Shown here in pieces: positions 10,881-24,600 of a stretch of 64,000 nt of DNA. The stretch covers positions 620,001 through 684,000 of the forward strand of contig JAJKFH010003937.1 in the NCBI GenBank assembly GCA_023333565.1. The letters run 5' to 3'. The notes beneath the pieces were generated by a model that did not search any database, was not told the DNA's origin, and saw nothing but the letters and a program-made list of their open reading frames with translations. Source of the DNA: Puffinus mauretanicus (Eukaryota; Chordata; Aves; Procellariiformes; Procellariidae). The position numbers and the translations under genes are program-made. Each line of letters begins with the position of its first letter. The first letter of the stretch is position 1.

Positions 10881-13800
10881 ACCTGGTAAGAGAAGGTCAT
10901 TAAGAGAACAATGCATGGAGGTATGTTATATTATGTATATTTCCTGGGGAAAAAAAAAACTTCCAGTCTTCTCTTTTCTGATCCTTTGGGAATCTTACCA
11001 CAACATTGGAAGAAGAAGAAAAAAAAAAGAGCTTGGAAGTTGTTTTGAACTGGTAAGCTCCCTCCAGCTCATTCTATCTCTACTGCTGGTTTTGAGAACA
11101 AGTGGTTAATCCCTGTCTTGTAGGCAAATTATAACTTGAGTAATAACATTTTTGTTTATCCAAATTCTTCTTGCGGTTTCAACTATGTAGTTAATTCTTC
11201 ACTGTCCTAAACTTCATTCTTTGAGAGTAAGAGTACATATCTCCCCCTTCAATGACATGATTGAGTTGATCTGTGGTGGTTTATATATCCTTCTCATTTT
11301 GCAAAGTGAGTGAAATTGCTTGGAGATCTTTAGAGATGTAAGGAACTAAATCAACGTTTTTAATAATCCCATTCATTGCAGTCTTACCAAGCAAATGATC
11401 CAGAATGGGCCACATCGTAGAAGGCACCGGGCATCACTAGCTAGTAGGCAGACGGTCCTTTGAAGTGCTTGTGTTGAAACTAGGCAAGACGAGAAGTGAC
11501 ATAACGCACCATGTGATAGCACTGAGCAGCGTCTTGGGTCTATGGTATTGGAGAGCAGGGTGGTACCTCCTTTGGTTCAAAACTCAGAGGGACAGACAAG
11601 CAGATGAGTGATATTTGTAGATTTTAATGTCCAACTGTGGTGATCTGGTCTAATCTTGGCACACAACATGCATAGGACTGGCTTAAAGTCCAGCTGGTGT
11701 AATTGAAGTAGAGGTCGTCTTTCAAGTTCTAGTTTTAGTTCCCATTTGGAAAAGAGTTGGTCGTCAAGTTTATGGAACTCACAAAATACGTGGCAAAGTA
11801 GTTTTTCCACTAGCTTTGTGTTGTGACTTTTTTTCAGTATAATTCTTTGACAAATCAATTCCAGGCAGCGCGTCATAGAATTCCGCACATTCACAAAAAT
11901 TTTATTAAGGTTGCAAACTCTAGAGAGCTGCTTCGAGTGAAATCAGTGAAACCTCCACGTAGAGTGTAACACTAGCCTGCCTTGTAGCTGTTGCCTGTCA
12001 CATGGACCAAACTGTCTCCTTGTTTTATTGTGCTCTTTCCTCTGGATCCTTTCATCATCTCATGTAGATTGTGGCTTCAGACTGGGACTATTCTTCTGGG
12101 GTTTTCTTCGAATGGGCTCTCAGACAAGGCGGTTCTGGTCTATGCTTAGTTGCTAGGCACAAGTCTGATAAAGCTGTTGAATATAAAGATTGCAACAATG
12201 CAGCGGATCCTGGCTGAGAATGTTAATTTGGACTTCAATATCTCATCCGTGTAAAAATCACTTAAGTTGGTTTAAGTATTTTTCATTTCATTCTCAGCTT
12301 GAATCAGTTCCTTCTATCAGGAAATATGTATTGATTGTGTCTTTATTTTCTGATTGTTCTGTAATGACAAATCTGCATTGAATGTAATCTCTGTATGTGC
12401 TCAGTGCATTTCCTTAATGAGAAAATAAAATACATGCAATGGCTGACAATGTCTCTTGATAAACAAAACTGCATCTTTTAATTGGGATTGCCAGTTGCAT
12501 CTGGCCGTCTGTTTTCCAGCAGGAATTCTGGCTTTTTTTTCTGTGGGAGGTATTTCTTAAATCTGTTAGATAAAATAGTGAATGTTGATAGTTTTCTTAC
12601 TGTGATATTTCCATGATAAAATAAGAAGGTAGGGCTCTGTCCTCTCGACAAACACCATCTGTCGTTCTGGCTGCAGCCAGGACGCAGATCTTCAGGCAGC
12701 TCACAGCCTCCCACCTCCGTTTGATTCTGCCACCCAGCACGTAATGGGCTGTGGTTTGCTTTTTACGGGTCTGACATTTTTCTTGCCTAATTATGAACCT
12801 GAAGTGTGCATGCATGTGTATATCTAGAAATGATAAACCGTTATTTAAGGATTGATGATATCAGAGGGGTTTCACAGTGGTTCTTGGCATAAACACAAAC
12901 AGGAAGGCAAGCACAGAAAGAAATGGAACAAAACAGAAGGAGTATTTTTTAAACTCCATTAAAAATACAGCAAATATTTTAAAGTTTCCATTGCCATGAC
13001 TGTGCAAACCTATTCCCAGTCATATGTAAAATAGAAAGTAATTGTCTTTAGTTTGGTTGTTCTGAAGTCTCATCATTCCCGGCACAGTGGCATACTCTTT
13101 CTGTCTTCCTTAATGTGGACAGACAGTCGGGACAAAAGGAGCAGAAACTGGTAATGAAATGCCTTCTGCTGCAACAGAAATGATAGGACTTCTTTTTCGT
13201 CTGTTGTATTAGTTGGGTTTGAGTTTAGTGCTAGCCTCTCCCCTTCAAGAAAGGATCTCCAAAGCAAGACATTCGTAATTTCTGATTTATAAGTGAGAGA
13301 AACTCTCAATTATAACTACAACTTGTAGGGCTTACAGATAGCCCCAAATCATAATTTCCATGATTTCTTTATATCCTCTTGGTTTTGGCAGTGCAGACAG
13401 CGTTTCCGTGTTTTCCCAGTCTTCTCAAAGACGACGAGAGCCTCTGGGACCTCCCAGGAGGGCACATCTGAGCCCTGCGCTTTCTCGAAGAGCATACACG
13501 CAAATGTACGATTTGATTTGTGTCGATATTCATCCACACCTGACTTCTCCCACAGTGATCTCTTGTTCTTGGTAAGGAACTAACAATTGTGGAATCTTGT
13601 GAGCTTTAAAATCTAGAGCAGATTACCTCAATACTGGCTCTGCTATTTAACGAAAGAAGTTTTAAGTACATCTTGGTGTCACAGACCACAGTTTTCTTTT
13701 TTAACCTTTTTTTTCATGTGAAATGTTAGTCATGTAGCTCTGTTCAGTAGGGATTAAAACAAAGAACACCCTGGTACCTTGTGCTATCATGTCTTTGTGT

Positions 13801-16800
13801 GCAACGAAAGCCCAGCTGTGACAGATTTCATTGTGAGCATCACTCCAAAGGGTCTCAACCTTTCTGGACCCTGTAGATGTTTAGGACGTAGCCCGGAGCT
13901 GTTGGCTGTGGCTGGTGATTGCTCTTGGGGAGCAGATTTATGCTTTTGAAATCAGAAGTCCTGACTGCAATTCATGGAGCTCAAGGTTATCGCCCTGCAT
14001 ACACACACACTCCCTCTTATCACCCAAAGCCAGCAGTGCACGGGGTATATTTAATTGGTAAATTTATGAAGTGCTTAGATGTAACATATTTACTCACAAC
14101 AGAGTGGAAAAAAAATGATAACGGTGTTAATCCAAGTACCGATATGTATAAAGAATGTAGCTAGAAATTCATCATGTTGGCGGCGTAGGTACAAGTGAAC
14201 TTTGTTAGCATCTGAACAAAGCAAGGGAAAAGCCGATGTGGGATGCAGTTCAGAAGGCAGCACAGAAGCAGCATCTGATACTTGGCAGCGTGACTTTATG
14301 GAAAGTAGGTCTTGTCAAAAACATCTCATCTGAGGTTACAGATTTTTGCTGATAAAGGCAAATATGTAGATTTTGCAACACATTTCAGACAAAATTGCAG
14401 TCGTGATATACAGACTGAGAGTTCAAGAGCTAGAAGAGCGAAAGACTGCAAAAAGAAGTTCTCAGTAGAAAATCATCCAAATGGTGTCTTGGACCCAGGC
14501 GATCTCACATCATCTTTCTGACAATCTCAGGGTGGTACCAGAAGAAGTGTCACAAAAAGAAGGGGCTGTCAAAGCACTAGCGTGTCTGCATCAAGATAGT
14601 CCTATACGTTGCCATAGGGACGGGTTTCCAAGGGAGACAGGTAATGCACTTTTCTGGAACAAAACTAAAGCAGAGGAACGAGAGCGGAAGGATGGGGCTG
14701 AGCGTTTTGGAGCCACCCAACCCTCCTCTGCTCCCCACTTCGCACCAGTAATCTGTGAAGCAGTACGCTATTACTGAAATTGCTTACACCTTTTCTAGCA
14801 ACCTGATTTAGCCCAGCAGGCAATATTTCTTTCAAAAACTCCCCTTTTAGCTGCTAGCTCAAAAGACTTGTAAGTATGAGAGAATGTTTGAAAGGTGAAG
14901 GGGAATTTCTCACTTGAAGTCGTTTCCCTTTTCTGAAGACTTCTGCCCTTCCTCCTCACCAAAATGTTTTTCATTTTTTGCTTCAAACACTCCAGGGGGA
15001 GAGATGTTTGAACAGAGACTTGGCCAAAAAATTAAGGCTGGTGTTCAAACGCAGTCACTGATTCCTACCGCCTTCATTTGAGATGTCCGTCATTTTTTTT
15101 TATTTTAAGCAATTTTATTTATTTTAAGCAATGCCGGTCACCCTCAGTTTCTGATTTTCACTGCAGAACTGGCCTGGAGCTGTCGGGCTGGCTGGCATCT
15201 CTTCAACCAGGTCAGAGCCTGATTTTGCTCAAAAACAAATTTTTGATGCATGGGTTTGCTCCTGTGCTCTCCCAGCCTTCACAGAGCTTTCGCGATCTTG
15301 AGGGTGTTCTTTGTCTCTCTTTAGCAACTTGTTCTTACCCCCCTTTGCAGCTTTTGGAGGACTTTCATCAAATGAAAATACCCCAAAGTGTGTATTTATT
15401 AATTTCAAGTTCTCATCTATATGTGTCAAGGGAATTAAATTTTTAATAGCATAATAGTCTCTAAATTGCCTCTCCCAACTCTATGATGATTACTTTTCAG
15501 TCTTTATCAGCATGACAGGTTTCGCTCTATTTTACTTTATGCTGAGTGTATGAAAACTTAATGGCTAAGGAGAAGAACTCCTGCCCCTCGGGCGGGCAGG
15601 CGTGCCAGAATCCCAGAGGCTGCCTTTAAAGCAGGATCCGCTTAAATCCCAGTCAGCTGGGAGCGCTGAGCCTTGCTGGGGCTGCAGAGCCGGGGGTTAA
15701 GGCACACTTTTAAAGAAATCCGGTGTCACGGAAGAGAAATAAGCACCTTTGCAGTATCCGACGGCCTCGGTGCTTTTTTCGGTCTCACCTCTGTGTTTCA
15801 CTGCCCCTGTGAAAGCTGCCACCACCAGCTGTACGTGGGCAGGTAAGAGCAGTTAGTGACAACCCCGTCTTCATCTCTCCCCACGTTTAGGCCTTCTAAG
15901 GGTTAAGCTTTACTTTTGGGAGCCGTCTTTTTAGACATTTCTCTTGCACTGTACCGTTAACAGTACTGAGGAGTATTTGGCAGTCTCCATCCCTTCGGTT
16001 TCCACATTCTCCCAGCCAGCTATGACTCCTCATATTGGATAAACATGTCTGGTTTTGTTAAATATTCAGTTTCAATGAATATGACTCTGGAAAGAGCAAA
16101 TCGGTTACCAGGATGAAGTAAATCCATGAGTGGGGCACTTAACCACGCCAGGAAAAATGTTCATCGGGAAGTCATCCGAGCAGGGCTGTGCCCGTGGGGC
16201 ATTGGCAGCGGGTTTATTAGCATTCCTGCAATCAAGCGTAGGAGGAGCTCGTGGAGAGGAGAGATCTACCGGGCTGCTTCGCATTTGGTGGTGTTTGTGC
16301 AGCAGATGCAAACGAACGGAGAGTCCCTGGGTTGGTTTGCTTAGATCTCCCCAAGGTTTAGGACAGGGAGGAGCTTCTGCTAAAGCGTCTTCCCGACACA
16401 GCTCTGCTGTCGATTTTTTCTAGATTTAGATGATCTTCCTTCTGAATTCCAGCACAGCCGAGGGGTCAAAACCCCCACCCCGAGATGGATGTGTGCGTGG
16501 AAAAAATCTGTGTGTGTTCAGGGTGCGGTGCTCTTGAAATGGGGGCCGTTTGGCAGTCAAGCGGGTTTCACCAATTGCTGGCAATTTTGGCTGTGATATT
16601 TTCGGAGCTGTGCAAGGCTATGGGGCTTTCAGAGCTGGCCTCGACGGGACTCTTCTGAGGACGATGACAGGTAGGGGAAAAAAAAAGAAAACTTGGATTT
16701 GACACCTCCTGTTAACGTTAGAGAGAAGCAGTCCCTGAAAAAGCCATCTTCTGCCCGCCCAAAAATCGGGATCCCTTGTGGAAACCGAAAATAATACTTT

Positions 16801-18483
16801 GCTCATGAATGATCAGCAGTGTAGTGATCTCAGCTGACCTTCAAGGTGGCTTATCCGAAGCTTTTTATGCTTATCCAAACTTTGGCTCCAGACCGCACTG
16901 CGAACCCGAGCTATTCGGGGCAAATCCTGGTGACCTCTCTTTCAGCTTGCTCTCATCAGGAGGATGAGGAGAGGATTACTAGCCCATAGCGGGGTGTCCC
17001 GAGCCAGCAAATAAGAGAGTCCTCCCCGTCTTGGAGCTGATTTCTAAGTCATGGTGTGCTTGAGGATCTTTCTGTGCCCAGTCTCAGAGACGAGGTCTCC
17101 AGGAGACAGACGGCCCGCGGCTGCTTTGGTCTCGAGAAATAGAGTCAGCCCCAGCGCTTAAAATAGTTCTTAAAATAGTTCTCTTTTTTTTTTTCTTTTT
17201 TTTTAAACAATTCTGCTCTAGATTTGCTTGGCAACTACAGAAGCATTTTCATTCATCTTATTTTCGTAACTGGGAAACGGAGGTCAAGGTGGCCACAAGC
17301 CCCAGTCAGGCAGAGGAAATGGGATTGGAGCCGATGGCTGAAATTAGGACCAGGTTTAACGATGTTGCTGCCATTGGAAGTTTGCCCCGGTCGAAGCGAG
17401 GTGCAGACAGACACCGACCCTCAGGTGTCTCAGCCCTGTCTCAGCTCCAGGTCCCCTCTCAGAGCTGGCCGTCTGGATGTCAGCTTTGTCCCGCTTTCCT
17501 GCCGGTTGCTGCTGGGAATTTGGATGCATTTTAAATCCGATTAGACTCTGCTAGTTCTGCATGAAAAGTCTACAGAGGCTGCGGTGCCAGATCAGGGGCT
17601 CATTTATGGAGTTTTTGTTGCGCATCGGTGCGCTCCTTCTTTATTCTTTCTGCAGTAAAATCACCTTCATTGCTTTGCTGCATAATTTACAGGAGAAACT
17701 CCTCAGAAAATCAATGTATTTCCACTCGCTCGACAGAAAATTTGTCTTCCACCCCTTAGCTGAGGCACACCGGTGTCTCCAGGCAGTGCAGCAGGTCTGG
17801 CGGCTGGGCTGGGACGTACAGGATGAGCTCCTCAGATGTACCTGCCACCGTGGCCTCCAAAAAAAGGGTGGCAGGCTGGACAGGTAACACAAACACATCT
17901 TGTGGTTTTGCTATTTGTGTAAAAATAGAAAAATTACATCGGAACAATAGAAATTTACAATAGGAAAAAAAATGGTACAAATATGTGTAGCTTTGGATAA
18001 TGCTCTTGCAGCGGTGACAGACTGAAGGCAGCGGCGAGGGAAGGTCTGGGGAGGTGGGAGCCTTTACTCAGTCCAGCTAGGAAAACTGGAAAAAGAAACG
18101 GGCACATAAGTCCTTCTGCAGATCTGAAAACTCTTAATATTTAAGTTTTCTCCTCTTTTTTTCTTCTCTAAGGTTATATACCCAGAAACACTGTCCAAAG
18201 GAACTCTTTTTGCCCACACGCAGAAGATCACAGAAGATGCTGGTCCAAGACACAAACAGTGACCTGAGCATAGGTGTTCCTTGGAAATTGCACTTTATCT
18301 TCCCTGATCCGAGTAGCAGGACTTCAGTGCAAGTTTTTCCTTTTTCCTTGTAAGTGTTCTTGAAGTGTTGAGCTTCCTGCGGGATCCTCATCGGATCTAT
18401 TTATTGAAAACCAGAAACTGTCGGAGCTTTTTGCATTGCTTGTAGATGTGCTCCTCAAAGCTCGATCTCAGTCTCAGCTTCTT
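10881..18483. other. intergenic DNA, no gene recognised
   Basis: Short open frames on both strands have random composition and no paired splice sites that I could connect. Local short duplications occur: TATTTTAAGCAAT at 15101 and again at 15120, and CTTAAAATAGTT twice near 17157-17183. A moderately GC-rich stretch at 15.6-17.5 kb shows more open frames by composition alone. Confidence 0.6.
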
Positions 18484-18650
18484 AGAATCATAGAATCAGT
18501 AAGGTTGGAAAAGACCTTTAAGATCATCGAGTCCAACCGTCAACCCAACACACCATGCCCACTACACCATGTCCCTAAGTGCCACGTCTACACGTCTTTT
18601 AAATACTTCCAGGGATGGTGACTCCACCACTTCCCTGGGCAGCCTGTTCT
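18484..18650 (-). mobile_element. CR1 LINE 3' end, 5'-truncated fragment
   Basis: Begins on the plus strand with the CR1 3' terminal word AGAATCATAGAATC, then GGTTGGAAAAGACC. It continues to CTGGGCAGCCTGTTC, after which similarity to the other CR1 copy at 28484 stops abruptly. It is about 167 bp long. By eye I count about five differences from that copy over the shared stretch, so the two belong to one subfamily. The element lies in minus orientation, 5'-truncated, with no coding potential. Confidence 0.93.
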
Positions 18651-21600
18651 TAGGGCAGCGAAGGGAGCGGATGGGGAACGCGGGACACTGCAGACCAAGT
18701 CACCTAACGGCTGGCCGCTGCCAGCCTCCCTCTGCCATCAGCCTTACCCCTGCTGCTGCCGACGCATTTCTGCTCTTCTGCAGCAGGGCGATAACACATC
18801 AGAAAACTAACTTCTCAAAAGCAGAAAAAAATCCGGAGCTTAATTACCTGAAGCAGTTCAAGGGGAACTAAAGCAGGCTGGGAGAAGGCAGAGAGAGGAC
18901 CACCCGTAAAAGCCGTACCTCCATAGGCTTTCCTGCACTATTTTATTTGCACTATGAACACAGATGTCCTTATGAAGGAACCGCCATGTGTTTTGTCTAA
19001 CAAAGCTCATCGTGGTCTAGGAAGGCCCATTCAAGCATGGGTTTAGTGGAGGTTTGGCTGTGGTGGGTCGTGATGTGTCTTATCCCAGAATATTGGCTGC
19101 AAGTCACGTCAAAGACCCGCTGTTGCCCACCGTACCGCATTATCTTCAAGTGAGGTGGCAGCAGCCCTGCTTCTCACACCTACAGAAGGACAGGCTACAT
19201 TAAAAAACCTCCAGAGGTGTTAGCTGCGTGATTGATTTGCTAATCCTCAACACGGGGCTGTGATAAAAACCAGGAGAAATAGGGCCGGGGGGGTCACGAA
19301 ATAGGGCCTTACAGGTCACGATCAGGGCTTCAAGACAGGACAAAACGAAAACAGCTTTCAGCCACGCTGGCTCTGGTGAATTGTGGTCGTTCTCGGGAAG
19401 AGCTATCTGCTGTGTAGTATTTTGTTACCGTAAAATATAGTTCAAATACGCTTCCTTGAACCAGAAATGCATCTCTCAGTGGAATCAAAACCGCCACAGT
19501 TAGCTGAAGGTAACCACCTGGGTCAGTAGCGACGCCCGGGAGCGTGCTGTGCGGTATCGCTCAGCTTTTTAATTGCTTTTAAAAACAGCAGCGTACACAA
19601 AGCCATGTGTTAACCCATGAAAAGTCAAATGATCTCACTGATGGCAAGGGAAGAGCACGCACAAAAAAAACTGCCACAGAGGGACATTTATGGCAGCAAT
19701 AACCAGTTTTCACTCACCCATCACCGTGTCGGGGCTGGCAGGCAGCAGGAGCTGTGCTAGCCATTCATTTGCTGCTCAGCATCCGTGAAACGCTTTTTGC
19801 TGGACCGGTTCCCTAGCAATACCTCCAATTCTGCAGCCAAGCTGTTCTCTCAAGATAGCTGAAGCATATCATTTTATATATGCGATGATATAGTATAGCT
19901 CTGTTACGTTGGTAAAGCAGTCTACAAAACTATATCCCAGCCAGGAAAAGTAATTCCTGCCGCAGTGTGTGTTCCTCTCGGCATCTCATGCCCTGAATAG
20001 TAGGGATGCAACGTCTTGTTTCTGAAAGCTGGGGATCTTCTGCACTAAAAAATTTTTGAATAAAAAAATAATAATAAGCAGAAGGAAAATCTGCATATTG
20101 TCAAAGTCTCTCAACCTACAGTAATTATCTCACTACAAGGAAGGGGATGAGCTGATCTATAGCGTGAAGGTACCAGTGGAAACGCCCCTGATATCACACT
20201 GAATCCAATGATCGGATTCAGATAAAGCTTCAGACTTCCAGCTTATCGTAATGCCTGAATTAATTGGTTTAAGAATGAGCCTATTTTTGCGTAGCTTATC
20301 GTTAGAGCATCTGCAAAATTTCTTGCTGGGCTGAAGAACAGCCAGGCCATTTTACAGCGCTGCTGTCGAGGAAGGAGTTGTCTATCACACGTGCGTGGGC
20401 ATCCCTCTTCCTGGCAGTGCTCTTCAACGTAACCACGCTAAATTCAAGTGAGTATGAACAGTATTTATATAATATTTGAGTTGACACGGTTCTTCCAACT
20501 GAAATGCAGCCAGGAGGCTGCAAATTTGGTCGCCATCACACACATGATACTTTTGAGACATTGCTATCCCTAAGAGGTTAGGCTGCTGCTACTCGAATTG
20601 TGCTAGCTCCTCCGTACTCTGTTTCCTCGCAGTAGTGACCTTGATGACCGAATGGCATTTTGACCCACATTTTACTTTACTTTCTTTTTCAGGGGTTTAT
20701 TATCTGCGTTTCTCAGCAGGAGAGCCTCACCCACAGCATCTCCAGAGTGAGAGAACAGCAAAAAATTATTGTTTCTATTACCTTGCTGCAGCACATGAAA
20801 ACAAATATTGATCACGGGCATGAAACAAGTCCTCTCGGTTTGGTATTTAAACCAGAAGTAACGCATAAATATTTAAAATTTTAGTATTTTTCTTGAATTA
20901 TCGAAGTACAAAAACTTCTCGGCAAGCAGCAACCAGCTAAACTTCTTTTACAGACAGAGATTATTAGTGTCTCTCATATATCTGTATTTGCCTTATTTGA
21001 TTTCTTCAGCTGTCTGGTTTGGAAACCTCATTTTTGCACATCCAAAATAATGACAGCAATGACAATGATTGACAGGAATTAAGAATTAAAGCCACTACAA
21101 TTTCATCTGCAGTCCCATTCTGTTAATATTTAAGTGTCCTTAAATCGCACTTAATTTGCGCATTCACGATTTGTTCCTTTGATGGAGCAAGATATCAACC
21201 AGCAAGAGAGAACTGACTGATTAGGATCATCAGTGATCACTTCTTTTTAGTTCATTAAATTACTTTACAGATGCCTGATGTTCTCCAAACAGGAGAAGCA
21301 TTAGAGGAGCTTCACGCTCAAGTCAAGTAAAAAGAAATCAGATCTTCTGGAGGAACGTATATAAATGCAAGGAACATATGTACAAATATAGATACCCACT
21401 GATACCACCCAACAGGCTGAAGAACTGGAGTATATGTGTTACCTTTTCACACTGATGAAAAATAAATTGAGGAAATAAATTCTGATGATATGAAAATCGG
21501 ACAGATTTTTTTACAAGGGATCATATATTTGGTCCTGGGAATGTGACATTATTTTTTAGAAACAAGGTTATACAACAGCTAGAGCACCGTTCATCTGAGG

Positions 21601-24600
21601 ATTTGGTGCTTCAGACACGCACCTCACTTCCAGCTCAGACCTTCTCAAACACCCTCGCTTCCCTCTTTCTCTCTTTTCCCTAGAATTATGGAGGGCATTA
21701 GCAGCCGCCTTGTTCCGGAGCGCTGCATCTCTTCCCCCTCCTCAGCTCCCCTGGTGTCACCCCCGCTCACTCTGGTCTCTTCAGAATCACTAAAACATTT
21801 TTTCCCCTTTTCTTTTTCCTCCATATACTAAAATAACGGCGCCATCACTTATTCATGCTCCTGTCACCCCAACTCATCTTCAAATTCCTTCTGAAAACTC
21901 CTTTTTCTCGGAAATTCCTTCTTTCTTCCAGTTGGCACCAGTGCTTGGTCACTCCGCCACCGTTCCTGGGCCGCTGCGGTGCTCGGCCTGGCGCCTGGCT
22001 CCCGCTTTGCTTACAATAATAGGAAACTTAACACCCATTCTGGAGACCGTTAATGCGAAAAGATCTTTTGAGGTTTCCTCAGGGAAAATGCCAGAGAATG
22101 TTTTATTGGCAAACAGCTGTTAGTAACCAGAGTCCTCACCCCATTCCAATTTAACTATTAAAATTATCTTTTTAACTCACAACTCTTGACTTCTGATTAC
22201 AAAATAAAAACATTCCTTTTTACATAACGCTTTAAAAATATTTTTTTCTTCTCTATCGCCGGTGTCAGTCCACCATGAAGCCTGGCATTTGCTCAGCCAC
22301 GTCTGTAGCTGCTGGCCAGGTGAGACAGAGACACCGCTGAGCTCTGGGAACGCTCCTTGGGGTGGGAGCTCTCAAGGTGACAAAACTGGGGACCAGCTCA
22401 GGACCCTTCAAACTGCCGTTAGACACCTCAAAGCTCTTGGGGAAATCCTTCCGCATGCATTGACTTGCATATAACATCACTGTACGCATCTTTGTATTAT
22501 GTTACTCGACAAAAACCGGGCTTGAAATCTGTTAACTATGGCATCTACCTAAATTTAAGACGCTGAATAACTCGTCCATCAATTTGTGTCTATCCGGGGT
22601 GAGATCTTTTCAGTCGCCGAATTTCTTTTCTGCGGAGTTTGAATTTTATGAGCATGAACAATGTGATGAAATCAACTTGACAATAAAATTATATTCATTC
22701 AACTTCTGCTTACCGCCGGCACCCCCTGCACCCACCACCAGATGGTACCCGGGATTCACAAATAAATGTCTGCCCAGGCCCTTGGGCTCTCCGCTAGTTC
22801 TTTAACCAGCAAACACAGCAGACCTCAAAAGACGGCTCGAAGTGAACCTTGTTCCTCAGCTCCCCTGCCAGACCCGACTAGGGAAACTGCCCCGATATTT
22901 AGTGCCTTGCGTGCTCCATCCCCCAGGGCAGAGTGGCTTGGAGTCCCCCCTTCTTTAGGTGTGACATTCTTATACTGTCCTCAAAAGCAAGGCTTCCTGC
23001 TAAATGCGTCGTGCATTGGCCGTTTCTGCTGCATCCTGCAAAAGCAACCATCTGCTGAACACACACCTCACCCTTGCGACGACCGTAGCCATCGCGAGCC
23101 TGGGACGAGCCGGGCACAGCCGAGCCCTGATGTGCTTGGCCCTGTGCGAATGTAAAGGACGGGGCTGAGTCTCCAGTATGAACCTGGGCTGAACTCCAGA
23201 ACCAGTTCCCCATGAGTTGCATTTCTATACAGAAATCCTAAAATACATTTGTAGGTGTCCACGCTTTTTTAGGAGGATGATAATAATGCGCTACATCACA
23301 AATCGACCAATTTCTTTCTGTCCTTGGGTGACCTTGCAAGCACTCTCGCAGAAGTTAAAGCAGAAGAAGACCTGTTTCCCAAACCGGGTGCCTGCGGGTT
23401 TGTTTTTATTACACGTCCCTTGCCAGATCTCCCTGTGTGCAAACACTAGATCCGCCAGACATTCATCCCCGCTTCAGCTCCCTGCCCCGAGGACAGAACG
23501 GACGGCGTTTCTCCGGGGGTGCCGTCGGGGAGCGCTGGAGCAGTGCTGCAAACGTACACCAGCCTTTCCCCGTGGGGTGAGTGCTGGCTTGTGAGCTTTG
23601 TCCGGCTCCTTTTCAGAATTTCTGCTTTCTGCAGAGCCCCCAGGCTGGTGTCTGGACCAGTTACGCTCTGGTTTTTCACTTACACAGGACGACTTCTTCT
23701 TTATGCCAGCGCAGCAAAGTGGAATCAGGCAAATACACTGTTGAACGGCCAAAAAAAAGATCAATATGCAAGACAGGTGGACTGTGCTCAAAGTAAGAAC
23801 CCTTACACTGCACGGATTGTAAAGAAGTATTACCTAAAAGAAGTATTAAAAGCCTCTTTCTGTTCAGCTATTTCATCCACAGCTATTTCAAACTCCTGCA
23901 ACTATTCTATGCGATACTGGCATCGTTAAGAGTTTACTTGTTATGAAGGCTCTGAAGTTCATGGTCATGTCTTCCAGCTAAGGGGCAACCATAAAAAAAT
24001 AGTTCCAGGTCTATCCTGTAAACATGACCACAGTGACCCAGAGCAGAGGGAAGGCTGATGGGACGAGGCTCTGAACTGAACATCAGTCTTTTACACCCAG
24101 ATACATAAATAGCCTATTTTTAAAAGATAGCTAAATCTTTCCCCACAGATTTATAAACATTCTTCCATGTCTGGAAACACTGTGTTGTAACATAGCATAC
24201 CACGGCCACTAGTGGAGTGGAGCATTTTAAAACAAACAAACAGCAAAGAAATGACGATGGGCATGAAAACATGAAAGCAAATTTTCTGGAAGATTTGTTG
24301 TTGCTGCCCTTTCAAAACGAAACAGTCTGTAGATTTGTAAGAAGGTTCAAAATATTGACAGCCTAACCTCCCCGGCTTTTGTTTCTAAGCTCTTCCACCT
24401 TCAACTGCAGTGCCATTTTTTGGTATTAAGTGTAGCTTCTCTCTAATAAAATCCCATCTGGTTAATTCTCTTCTAATAAGAAAGAAACTCAAATTTAATG
24501 AAAGTTGGCAATGATTAGGGAGTGCCATAACCTACTCATCACAAACACTGACTTCGGATAAATGTGATGAAGGGCTTTTTCCCTCCAGGTTCCTGGTTTT

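Noticed and set aside
22766..23929. Several 100-136 codon frames on both strands
   Set aside because: Mutually overlapping, Ser/Pro/Arg-rich, without splice-site pairing or domain features.
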